Source of the DNA: Pseudomonadota bacterium
Lineage (GTDB): Bacteria; Pseudomonadota; Alphaproteobacteria; Rhizobiales; Xanthobacteraceae
Assembly: GCA_023431725.1 (NCBI GenBank)
Contig: JAEYVN010000132.1
Span: 1 to 8,845, forward strand
Length of the DNA: 8,845 bases
Direction: 5' to 3'
The notes below the pieces were generated by a model that made no database searches, had not been told where the DNA came from, and saw only the letters and a list, made by a program, of their open reading frames with translations. Within the stretch, counting starts at the first letter, position 1; every line of letters begins with the position of its first letter. Both the position numbers and the translations under genes were made by a program. Shown piece after piece: positions 1 to 7,060 of the stretch.

Positions 1-8
1 ACAACACG

Positions 9-788
9 ATGAGAGCGGATTTTCTTGGAATTCCGATCGATCTTCTGACGTTCGATGAGACTGTGTCCACGGCAGTGGATGCGATGCTGTCGCGAAAGCC
101 GACACAGCACGTCGCGGTCAATGTCGCTAAGCTCGTAAAGGCACGGCACGATCCTGAATTGCGGCGCGACGTCGTCGAAAGCAACATCATCGGCGTGGAT
201 GGGATGGGGATCGTCTGGGGCGCGCGTGCGCTCGGGCTGTCAGTGCCGCATCGTGTGGCCGGCGTCGATCTGATGGAGCGGTTGCTTGAGATCTGCGCGG
301 TTCATGACTTCCGCCCGTATCTGCTCGGGGCAAAGAAGAAGGTGCTCGAAAGGGCTGTCGTGAACTCGCTCTATCGCTGGCCCGGATTGTCATTCGCTGG
401 CTATCGCGACGGCTATTTCACGGCTGAGGAAGAAGCGAACGTGATCGATGAGATCCGCTTTGCATCACCGCATTGCCTCTTCATCGGCATGCCCACACCG
501 CAGAAGGAACGGTTTCTGCACAAGTACCGCGATGCGCTCGGCGTGCCGTTCATCATGGGTGTTGGCGGCGGCATCGATGTGCTGGCCGGTCATGTGAAGC
601 GCGCGCCGGACTTCTTCCAGAAGACCGGGCTCGAGTGGCTTTACCGCACCTATCAGGAGCCGCGGCGGATGTGGTGGCGATACGCCAGCACCAATGCGCA
701 GTTCGCCGGTCTTCTCGGAAAGGCAGTGATCGCGCGGGCGCTCGGCCTGCGCGTGGGACTGAATCAGGAGCGCGGGGGTGAGGCATGA
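9..788 (+). CDS. WecG/TagA/CpsF-family glycosyltransferase (probable UDP-ManNAc(A) transferase)
   Basis: A 259-residue protein of the GT26 (WecG/TagA/CpsF) family. These enzymes act at the inner face of the plasma membrane and transfer N-acetylmannosamine or its uronic acid from UDP to an undecaprenyl-diphosphate-linked GlcNAc. Visible family marks are GVDGMGIVW at 62-70, whose Asp64 matches the proposed catalytic base of TagA enzymes; RVAGVDLME at 82-90; a nucleotide-binding-like GMPTPQKERFL at 160-170; and GVGGGIDVLAG at 184-194. The Arg/Trp-rich tail PRRMWWRY at 218-225 corresponds to the C-terminal segment thought to bind the membrane. Length is normal for the family. The next two genes make UDP-ManNAcA, so ManNAcA is the likely donor sugar (inference); ManNAc is the alternative. 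Its stop overlaps the epimerase start by 4 bp. The ATG fits the usual N-terminus, but only 8 bases precede it and the frame is open to the window edge, so an upstream start or promoter cannot be judged. Confidence 0.93.
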   Translation: MRADFLGIPIDLLTFDETVSTAVDAMLSRKPTQHVAVNVAKLVKARHDPELRRDVVESNIIGVDGMGIVWGARALGLSVPHRVAGVDLMERLLEICAVHDFRPYLLGAKKKVLERAVVNSLYRWPGLSFAGYRDGYFTAEEEANVIDEIRFASPHCLFIGMPTPQKERFLHKYRDALGVPFIMGVGGGIDVLAGHVKRAPDFFQKTGLEWLYRTYQEPRRMWWRYASTNAQFAGLLGKAVIARALGLRVGLNQERGGEA

Positions 789-1942
789 ATATTCTTGTGA
801 CATTCGGTACGCGGCCGGAGGCGATCAAGCTGTTTCCGGTCATCCATGCCTTGAAGCGCGAGCGGGATTTCAACGTCACCGTGTGCGTGACCGCGCAGCA
901 TCGGGAGATGCTGGATCAGGTGCTTGAGATCGCCGACATCGAGCCGGATCTCGATCTCGACATCATGCGGCCGAACCAGACCCTGCCTGAGATGACATCG
1001 CGCATCATCCGGGGATTTGATGAAGTCTTGTCGGAGGTCAAGCCCGATCGTGTGATGGTTCAGGGCGACACGACCACGGCCATGGCGGCGGCGTTGTCGG
1101 CCTTCTATCGCAAGATTCCCGTCGATCATGTCGAGGCCGGCCTGCGGTCAGGCGATATCTATTCCCCATGGCCGGAAGAGGTGAATCGCAAGGTCGTTGG
1201 CTCGATCGCGTCGCTGCATTTTGCTCCTACCGCCCGGGCGGCCGAAGCCCTGATCCGCGAGAATGTTCCGCGCGAAAGGATATTCGTCACCGGCAATACT
1301 GTCATCGATGCGCTCCTGACGACCAAACAGCGTCTCGATGACAGACCGGTGCTGCCAGACTCCGTCAGCCAGCATCTGCCGGACGAGGGCGAAGGCCAGA
1401 AAAAAATCGTTCTTGTCACGGCGCATCGTCGTGAGAATTTCGATGGCGGCATGGAGCGCATTGCTGCTGCCTTGCTCAAGATCGTTGAGCGGGAGGACGT
1501 CACTGCGGTCTTTCCGGTCCATCCCAATCCGAATGTCGTCGGTCCGATGCGGAACATGCTCGGCAACCACCCACGCATCCATCTGCTTCCACCGCAGGAT
1601 TATGTTCCCTTCGTTGAGTTGCTGTCCAAAAGCTACCTCGTGTTGACGGATTCCGGTGGCGTGCAGGAAGAGGCGCCAGCGCTGGGCAAGCCGGTGCTGG
1701 TCATGCGCGATACGACCGAACGGCCGGAAGGTGTTGAAGCGGGGACGGCATTGCTCGTCGGTACCGATCCATCGCTGATCGCCGGCGAGGCCCTGCGCTT
1801 GCTGCAGGATCGTCAGCACTACCTGAACATGAGCCGCGCGCACAATCCGTTCGGCGATGGCCATGCGAGTGAGCGCATCATCGATATCCTGTCGAACGAA
1901 GTATTTCCTGCGAACAACAAGGAGTTGAAGTATGCGGTATGA
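785..1942 (+). CDS. wecB: UDP-N-acetylglucosamine 2-epimerase (non-hydrolysing)
   Basis: A 385-residue cytoplasmic enzyme of the WecB/MnaA family, interconverting UDP-GlcNAc and UDP-ManNAc. The sequence carries the family's key positions almost in E. coli WecB numbering: GTRPEAIK at 8-15 with Arg10 and Lys15; QGDTTTAMA at 93-101 with Asp95; HVEAGLRSGD at 115-124 with Glu117; WPEEVNR at 129-135 with Glu131; TAHRRENF at 212-219 with His214; and DSGGVQEEAPALGKPV at 289-304 with Ser290 and Glu296, followed by RDTTERPE with Arg313. Full length, no break. The ATG overlaps the previous stop (ATGA), with a G-rich GGGGTGAGG just upstream, which suggests translational coupling. It overlaps the dehydrogenase gene by 11 bp. 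The product UDP-ManNAc is the substrate of that next enzyme. Confidence in the reaction is high; the gene symbol is by analogy. Confidence 0.97.
   Translation: MNILVTFGTRPEAIKLFPVIHALKRERDFNVTVCVTAQHREMLDQVLEIADIEPDLDLDIMRPNQTLPEMTSRIIRGFDEVLSEVKPDRVMVQGDTTTAMAAALSAFYRKIPVDHVEAGLRSGDIYSPWPEEVNRKVVGSIASLHFAPTARAAEALIRENVPRERIFVTGNTVIDALLTTKQRLDDRPVLPDSVSQHLPDEGEGQKKIVLVTAHRRENFDGGMERIAAALLKIVEREDVTAVFPVHPNPNVVGPMRNMLGNHPRIHLLPPQDYVPFVELLSKSYLVLTDSGGVQEEAPALGKPVLVMRDTTERPEGVEAGTALLVGTDPSLIAGEALRLLQDRQHYLNMSRAHNPFGDGHASERIIDILSNEVFPANNKELKYAV
1919..1924 (+). promoter_or_regulatory. Ribosome binding site of wecC
   Basis: AAGGAG lies inside the end of wecB, 7 nt before the wecC ATG at 1932. It is a near-ideal Shine-Dalgarno sequence and fixes the wecC start despite the overlap. 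Confidence 0.75.
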
Positions 1943-3188
1943 CGTGTCGTCCGTCTGTGTTCTCGGGCTTGGCTATATCGGATTGCCGACAGCAGCCTTG
2001 ATTGCAAGTAGAGGAATCAATGTCATCGGCGTCGATATCAATCCGTCTGTCGTCGAGACGGTGGGAGCCGGCAACATTCATATTGCCGAAGCTGACCTCG
2101 ATGGATTGGTGCAAAAATGCGTGATGTCCGGAAGGCTGCGCACACGCACCAGTCCGGAACGGGCGGATGTCTTCCTGATTGCGGTGCCGACGCCGCTCAC
2201 CGGTAACAAGAAGCCGGTTGTCGAACATGTCTATCAGGCGGTGAGGTCGATCGCCGATCATCTGACACCGGGCAGTCTCGTCATTCTGGAGTCGACCTGC
2301 CCAGTAGGAACGACTGAACAAATCTGCGAGATCCTGGCGTCCATGCGTGCGGATCTGACGTTTCCAAATCCCGATGAACCCGATGCCGAAGCGGACGTGT
2401 GTATCGCCTATTGTCCGGAGCGCGTGCTGCCGGGGCGCATTCTGATCGAACTTGTTCAGAACGATCGTTGCGTCGGCGGTCTCACACCGCGCTGCGCGAA
2501 CCGTGCGAGACAGTTCTACGAACTGTTTGTGCGCGGGACCTGTGTGGAAACCCAAGCGCGTACGGCTGAAATGGTGAAACTGACCGAAAATGCCTACCGT
2601 GACACCAACATCGCTTTCGCGAACGAGCTGTCGCTGATTTGCGATCATGTCGATGTCGACGTCTGGGATGTCATCGAAATCGCCAATCGTCATCCGCGGG
2701 TGAAAATCCTCAATCCGGGGCCGGGTGTTGGTGGTCACTGCATCGCCGTCGATCCATGGTTTATCGTCGATGCGGCGCCGCACGAGGCGCGACTGATCCG
2801 GATGTCACGCGAAGTCAATGACGGGAAGGCGCACTATGTTGCGGAGCAGGTCGAGCGGTTGATCGATGCCTACCCGGAGCGGAACGTGATCTGCCTTGGC
2901 CTGACCTTCAAGGCCAATGTCGATGATCTGCGGGAAAGTCCCGCGCTCGAGATCGTCGAAGATCTGGCCAGGCGCCACGGCGACAAGATTTCGGTCGTCG
3001 ATCCGTTTGTCGAGACGCTGCCGAAGACTTTGGAGAAGCGTGGCGTCAGGAAAATCGATCTGGAAGAAGCGCTCTCTGACACGGGCATCCTGGTCGTGCT
3101 GGTCGACCACGAGGCCTTCCGGCGCGTTGCTGCAGATCAACGAAATGGTGCCGTTGTCTACGATACGCGTGGCATCTGGCGCCAGTAG
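1932..3188 (+). CDS. wecC: UDP-N-acetyl-D-mannosamine dehydrogenase
   Basis: A 418-residue enzyme of the UDP-glucose/GDP-mannose dehydrogenase superfamily. It would oxidise UDP-ManNAc to UDP-ManNAcA with two NAD+ in the cytoplasm. The N-terminal Rossmann motif is GLGYIGLP at 12-19, followed by VIGVDIN at 31-37. Catalytic marks are ESTCPVGTTE at 120-129, YCPERVLPG at 160-168, MVKLTENAYRD at 214-224 (Lys216, Asn220) and GPGVGGHCIAVDPW at 263-276 with nucleophile Cys270. The C-terminal UDP-binding domain shows GLTFKANVDDLRESPA at 323-338. The stretches NIAFANELSLIC and IANRHPRVKIL closely match what I recall of E. coli WecC rather than Ugd, and the adjacent epimerase supports the ManNAc specificity. 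The start overlaps wecB by 11 bp and is supported by AAGGAG 7 nt upstream. It is the last gene of this unit, with a strong terminator 7 nt after the stop. Confidence 0.95.
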   Translation: MRYDVSSVCVLGLGYIGLPTAALIASRGINVIGVDINPSVVETVGAGNIHIAEADLDGLVQKCVMSGRLRTRTSPERADVFLIAVPTPLTGNKKPVVEHVYQAVRSIADHLTPGSLVILESTCPVGTTEQICEILASMRADLTFPNPDEPDAEADVCIAYCPERVLPGRILIELVQNDRCVGGLTPRCANRARQFYELFVRGTCVETQARTAEMVKLTENAYRDTNIAFANELSLICDHVDVDVWDVIEIANRHPRVKILNPGPGVGGHCIAVDPWFIVDAAPHEARLIRMSREVNDGKAHYVAEQVERLIDAYPERNVICLGLTFKANVDDLRESPALEIVEDLARRHGDKISVVDPFVETLPKTLEKRGVRKIDLEEALSDTGILVVLVDHEAFRRVAADQRNGAVVYDTRGIWRQ

Positions 3189-3195
3189 TATCCAG

Positions 3196-3238
3196 AACTC
3201 CGGCTTTGACGCGATCAAAGCCGGAGTTTAGCTTTTTG
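3196..3238 (+). terminator. Intrinsic terminator after wecC
   Basis: A perfect 14-bp inverted repeat: left arm AACTCCGGCTTTGA at 3196-3209, loop CGCGA at 3210-3214, right arm TCAAAGCCGGAGTT at 3215-3228. After TAGC comes a five-T tract at 3233-3237. The stem starts 7 nt after the wecC stop, as expected for a rho-independent terminator of the plus-strand unit. On the minus strand the hairpin is followed by CTGGATAC, with no T tract, so it should end the convergent GT4 unit poorly by the intrinsic route. It may still act as a roadblock or 3'-end stabiliser there. Confidence 0.9.
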
Positions 3239-3253
3239 TACTGAGGAAACGCT

Positions 3254-4432
3254 CTAACTGGCCAGTCGCCGGTTCTCCGGCGCTGGGCCAGCTGAAACAC
3301 GCCCGTCGGCTGCCAGAATGGCTGCATAGCTGTCAGCAATGTTGCGTTGGCGGACCTGCTCCAGCATCCGGTGCTGCTGCATGTGAGCGATGTTGATCTT
3401 GATGGATTGCTCCCGCTCGATCAGAACGCCGATGCCGCGTGCGATATCCTCCACAGAGGTCGGGTCAGCGCGATAGCCGACATCGTAGCCTTCGAACAGG
3501 CCATCGATGCCACGGTTCTGTGACCATAGGATCGGCAGCCCGGCCAGCAGAGCCTCGACGTGGACCATGCCATAGGTCTCGCGGTGCGGCGCCATGACAT
3601 AGCCGGCATAACCGTTCATCACCTGCTGGATATTGCCATGCGGCACAGCGCCCATGATGCGCACGACGGGTGAGGCGTTGTGCCTGCGCACGATCGCCTC
3701 AACTGCCTTGATGGATTGCTGCCGGCCTGTGCCGTACACGTCGATCGTCAGCCCAGGAATGCTTCGTGCGGCGAGACGCGCCGCCCGCACGAGTTGCTGG
3801 AACCCCTTGCGCTTCCAGGAATCGAGATGGAATACGCTGATCAGATTGGGTCCGCTTGCGACGGTCGGGGCGAGCATGTGGTCGGCTGCCGTCATCACCG
3901 GCAGCAGTTGGACCTTTTCATCAGAGAGTTGCAGCGCGTTCTGGAAATAGGTTCCGGTCCATGGTGCGGCGGGCAGCAGGGCGCGAGCCGCTGTTGCGAC
4001 GGACCGATAGCGCGATCGCAATCCCCGCTTGAATTCGAAGATCCTGATGTCAGTATCGCCCCAGAGGCTGCAGATGAAAGGGCATTGCTGGGCCGTGGCA
4101 ATGTCAGCGGACACCAACCCCTCTACTGAAAACTTGTGAGCGTGAATGAGATCGGCGGCAATCCCGCGCTGTTCCAGGTCAGCGATGATCGCGGCGGCGA
4201 CCGGTCGCAGGAAGCGTTCGAGGCCGATTCCGTAAGGTGGTGCGCCATAGGCGATGGCCGTATGCTCATGGTCGAAGCGTGTCAGGGCAACGCCCGGCCT
4301 GTGGGTGCGGTTCAGCGAATAGACGATGTGCCGGAAGCCGTGTGTCGCCGCCAGCAGATTGGCGACAGCCCTGGTTTTGCCTGGAACGATCGGGTCAGGA
4401 AAATCTGCGCTGATATGAATAATGGTCTTCAT
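3254..4432 (-). CDS. GT4-family glycosyltransferase
   Basis: A 392-residue GT-B fold enzyme that probably adds one sugar to the lipid-linked repeat unit at the cytoplasmic membrane face. The C-terminal donor-binding domain has the GT4 signature: HLDSWKRKGFQQLV at 202-215 (phosphate-contacting Lys/Arg region), IDVYGTG at 230-236, IMGAVPHGNI at 259-268, and the E-x7-E motif in RETYGMVHVEAL at 284-295 (Glu285 and Glu293), followed by LAGLPIL. The N-terminus starts IIHISADFPDP, a typical acceptor-domain beta strand, with DLIHAHKFS at 94-102. The donor and linkage cannot be deduced. It is the last gene of the minus-strand unit. Its ATG lies 38 bp inside the end of the preceding membrane-protein gene, so the two are probably translationally coupled; only a weak purine stretch (AAGAGA) precedes it. 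Length is normal and intact. Confidence 0.9.
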   Translation of the reverse strand: MKTIIHISADFPDPIVPGKTRAVANLLAATHGFRHIVYSLNRTHRPGVALTRFDHEHTAIAYGAPPYGIGLERFLRPVAAAIIADLEQRGIAADLIHAHKFSVEGLVSADIATAQQCPFICSLWGDTDIRIFEFKRGLRSRYRSVATAARALLPAAPWTGTYFQNALQLSDEKVQLLPVMTAADHMLAPTVASGPNLISVFHLDSWKRKGFQQLVRAARLAARSIPGLTIDVYGTGRQQSIKAVEAIVRRHNASPVVRIMGAVPHGNIQQVMNGYAGYVMAPHRETYGMVHVEALLAGLPILWSQNRGIDGLFEGYDVGYRADPTSVEDIARGIGVLIEREQSIKINIAHMQQHRMLEQVRQRNIADSYAAILAADGRVSAGPAPENRRLAS

Positions 4433-5774
4433 GGGGTCTCTTGGATGCCGGGAGAGCTACGGCGATGCCGAAAGCGAGCGAGCAGACATTGGCCAGTGTT
4501 GTGAAGCCGCTTGATTCGGTGATGCCATTGAGGAGGACGAAGGCCATCATGCCGAAGGCAATCCGGTCGCGGTAAACGATCGCGCGCAGCGTGACACCGG
4601 CGATCGACAGGGCAAAGAGCACGATGCCGATCCAGCCGGTGGTCAGCAGAAGCTGCAACACGACATTATGGGCGTGCGATGTGGCGAAACCGACGTCGCT
4701 CGCGTGTTCCGGCAGAACGAAGACCGAACTGGCGTAGCCGTAGCCCATCAGGGGCTGTGCCTCGACAAGCTTGAGGACGGCGTACCAGATCTCGGTACGG
4801 CCGGTGAATGACGTGACCTCACCAACATCGCCGCTGCGAGAAACGGCTTTCAGCAGGAATTCCTGGCCGAAGGGAATCAGGGCCGCGAACATCAAGGCCG
4901 CTACGGACGCGATGAACAGGCCGGCATAGAGGCGCTTCCAGGTGAAAACATAGGTCGAGAGCACGATTATGACCGCCATCACCAGCGGCGACCTGGAATT
5001 CGTCATCAACAATGCGGCGCCGCATAATAGTACTGCCATCGGCACCAGCAGCCTGTTCATGCGATGGAATTCCCGGGCGTAGAGGCCAGTCACCACCAGA
5101 CCGAAGGCCGCGATCAGCGCCATATTGTTCGCACTGCCGGCGATGCCGGCGAGGCGCGGGCTGACAAAGCGCTCCTGGTTCACCCAGTAGACATAACGGC
5201 CGAATTCCGGGATCGCGAAATACACGACGATCGAAATCGCACAGAATAGCGAGATGGCCAGAATGAGGGTCGCGAAGACCTCCACCGGTTCGAATTTTGA
5301 AAAGACGTAAGCAGAGAAAACAACGCACGCAAAAATGGTGAAGGCGGAAACGGTGGTGTAGGTCGGATTCGGGGAAACGATGGCCGTCGCAAACAGCCAG
5401 ATCAGAAACAGGGCCGAGGGGATGTTGACTGGGTTGCGCAATAGATCGATCCAGCGCCGCGCATGAATGATAGCAACCGTTGCGACGGTCACCCAGAGTG
5501 CAATCTTGATAATGACCTGGAAGTCGACGTCCTTGTCCTGGTAGTCGCGGATACGGAATACCGCGTGCATCAGAAAGGCGGCCAGGAACAGATGGATGAA
5601 TGTCGCCATCCTGTGACCATGGACCACGCCCCAGAGGAGGAGGGCCCCTCCGACAACAAGCGGAGCAGCCGCAATGGCTATCAGGCTCGACGGATCGAAC
5701 AGCGTCAGGCCGGCGGCCACGAGCGTGGCTGCGACGGCCGAAAACACGATGAGGGCGTTGTTGGTCAGCGTCAT
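4395..5774 (-). CDS. O-antigen polymerase/ligase-like membrane protein (Wzy/WaaL family)
   Basis: A 459-residue, strongly hydrophobic protein with roughly 10-12 predicted membrane segments by eye, for example near 7-25, 31-51, 57-72, 88-104, 119-134, 142-158, 165-187, 212-231, 242-257, 262-277, 283-301, 368-398 and 406-442. The main periplasmic loop falls at about 302-366 and contains SFTGRTEIWYAVLKL (322-336) followed by PLMGYGYASS. It is followed by SHAHNVVLQLLLTTGWIG (366-383). This pattern, together with NSRSPLVM at 259-266, is typical of the PF04932 O-antigen ligase/polymerase family. It would polymerise or transfer lipid-linked glycan on the periplasmic side. Ligase and polymerase cannot be separated from sequence; the adjacent flippase favours a Wzy-type polymerase. 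The ATG overlaps the flippase stop by 4 bp, with GGAG 6 nt upstream. The C-terminus is short and charged. Confidence 0.87.
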   Translation of the reverse strand: MTLTNNALIVFSAVAATLVAAGLTLFDPSSLIAIAAAPLVVGGALLLWGVVHGHRMATFIHLFLAAFLMHAVFRIRDYQDKDVDFQVIIKIALWVTVATVAIIHARRWIDLLRNPVNIPSALFLIWLFATAIVSPNPTYTTVSAFTIFACVVFSAYVFSKFEPVEVFATLILAISLFCAISIVVYFAIPEFGRYVYWVNQERFVSPRLAGIAGSANNMALIAAFGLVVTGLYAREFHRMNRLLVPMAVLLCGAALLMTNSRSPLVMAVIIVLSTYVFTWKRLYAGLFIASVAALMFAALIPFGQEFLLKAVSRSGDVGEVTSFTGRTEIWYAVLKLVEAQPLMGYGYASSVFVLPEHASDVGFATSHAHNVVLQLLLTTGWIGIVLFALSIAGVTLRAIVYRDRIAFGMMAFVLLNGITESSGFTTLANVCSLAFGIAVALPASKRPHEDHYSYQRRFS

Positions 5775-7036
5775 CGTGTGCTCCGCACCAGTCTGATCAC
5801 TGTACCGCCGACAGCCAGCAGCCAGCCTGCCGCGCAGGCGGCAATGGCACCGGTTTCGTAATACTGGATCGAGAGGGGGATGCTCAGGCCGAAGGCAAGG
5901 ACCGAGGCGATGCCGCGCAACATAAAGTAATGGCCGAAGTCACGCCGCGCATAGACCAGTGATTCAAGCGGCATCGCAAGTCCCATCAGGACATAAACCG
6001 GCAACCAGGCCAGGAGTGCGCCGCCGACACCTTCGAACTTCGCGCCATAGGCGAGCGCCACGAGCTGATTGGCGAACAGGCCCGCAGTGACGCAATAGAC
6101 GAGGCTGATGACGGCATAGAAGGCCGCGCAGTTGAGAGTGAAAACCAGCGTGTCACGCGTATCAGGCTGCCGCGCGATCTTGGCGAAGACTGATTTATCG
6201 GCGATATCGAGGCCGCGCATGATGATCTGCAGCGGCTGCATCAGGCTGCGTGTGGCAACGAAGATGGCGGCATGAATCGGCGCCGCCATCGCGCCCAGCA
6301 ACAGCAGGGGCAGGTGGTTATAGCCGCTGTAGGTCAACGTCGCCGCCGCTGACCAGCCGCCGTAGCGCAGGAGGTCATGGCGCAGCAGCGTGCGGCCGCG
6401 GCCCCAGGCGGGCGTACCGGCGCACAGCATGAGGGCGAGCGCGTGCAGCGACATGGCTGCGCCAAGCACGATCAGCAGCGTTTCGTATCGGATGAGGTGC
6501 TGCATGGCGGCGGCGGCCAGTGCCAGTGAGACAAGGCCATACCAGGCGGCGCTCGCGAGCAGAAAGCCTGCGCGCTTGGTCTTGATCAGGAAGGCTCGGG
6601 AGAATTCCAGCTGAAGATAGACAATCAGGCTGACAAAACTGGCGAGCGCAACGAGATAGCCATAACGCGGCAGCGATAGCAGCAGGGCGCCGCCGATGAT
6701 CAATAGGCCCGTGGCGACAACGCACAACAGGATGATGTATTGCTGGGCGAGGATTGCGGCATGCCGGCGTTCGATTCTGGCGTCCCGCTGCAGTGTGAGC
6801 GGAATGGTCAGGGCATGGCGCTGCAGGCCCTGAACCATCAGTCCGATCGACAATCCGATACCGAAGGACGCAAATTCCTCCGCCGAGAAGAAGCGACCGA
6901 TCGCCAACGTCAGTGCGAAGTTCGTCAGCGAGACGACGATCTGGTCGCCGATTGCTGCGATCTTGGTGAGCGAAGGCCGCGATGGCCGCGAGGTATCAGG
7001 CGCCGCCATCGATCCTTCGTTCACTGTTGCACGCAT
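5771..7036 (-). CDS. Wzx-like lipid-linked oligosaccharide flippase (MOP superfamily)
   Basis: A 421-residue polytopic membrane protein, probably a Wzx-type flippase moving undecaprenyl-PP-linked glycan across the inner membrane. By eye there are about 12 hydrophobic segments, including (numbered from this ATG) 28-49, 55-72, 98-121, 127-143, 155-178, 184-206, 228-249, 299-321, 340-358, 374-389 and 396-414. The N-terminal pattern, GDQIVVSLTNFALTLAIGRF then SAEEFASFGIG, resembles the first helices of polysaccharide transporters (helix, short amphipathic link, E/Y-F-x-x-F-G). Sequence identity within this family is usually low, so the call rests on topology and context. The frame also contains a TTG at 7039 and an ATG at 7009. 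The latter has GAAGG 4 nt upstream and may be the true start (412 aa). The gene is followed by the polymerase-like gene with a 4-bp overlap. Confidence 0.85.
   Translation of the reverse strand: MRATVNEGSMAAPDTSRPSRPSLTKIAAIGDQIVVSLTNFALTLAIGRFFSAEEFASFGIGLSIGLMVQGLQRHALTIPLTLQRDARIERRHAAILAQQYIILLCVVATGLLIIGGALLLSLPRYGYLVALASFVSLIVYLQLEFSRAFLIKTKRAGFLLASAAWYGLVSLALAAAAMQHLIRYETLLIVLGAAMSLHALALMLCAGTPAWGRGRTLLRHDLLRYGGWSAAATLTYSGYNHLPLLLLGAMAAPIHAAIFVATRSLMQPLQIIMRGLDIADKSVFAKIARQPDTRDTLVFTLNCAAFYAVISLVYCVTAGLFANQLVALAYGAKFEGVGGALLAWLPVYVLMGLAMPLESLVYARRDFGHYFMLRGIASVLAFGLSIPLSIQYYETGAIAACAAGWLLAVGGTVIRLVRSTR
5781..5784 (-). promoter_or_regulatory. Ribosome binding site of the polymerase-like gene
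   Basis: On the minus strand GCGGAG ends 6 nt before the ATG at 5774. It sits within the last codons of the flippase gene and supports the ATGA-overlap start. Confidence 0.6.
7013..7018 (-). promoter_or_regulatory. Possible ribosome binding site for an internal flippase start
   Basis: Minus-strand GAAGGA lies 3-4 nt before the ATG at 7009, the tenth codon after the ATG at 7036. The 7036 start has only a weak ACGGA about 11 nt upstream. Translation may therefore begin at 7009, removing a short polar N-terminal stretch that contributes no membrane segment. Confidence 0.4.
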
Positions 7037-7060
7037 CAACGGTTGTCCGTGTTGCGGTGA

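Noticed and set aside
1148..1864. Minus-strand open frame (238 codons) opposite wecB
   Set aside because: Antisense shadow of a well-supported epimerase gene; no domain or ribosome site recognised.
1878..2783. Long minus-strand open frame (301 codons) opposite wecC
   Set aside because: It lies wholly antisense to a gene with clear catalytic motifs, its translation is rich in Arg/His/Asp with no recognisable domain, and such frames are common in GC-rich genes.
3680..4129. Plus-strand open frame (149 codons) opposite the GT4 gene
   Set aside because: Antisense shadow; the opposite strand encodes the E-x7-E glycosyltransferase, and the composition looks like reverse-frame translation.
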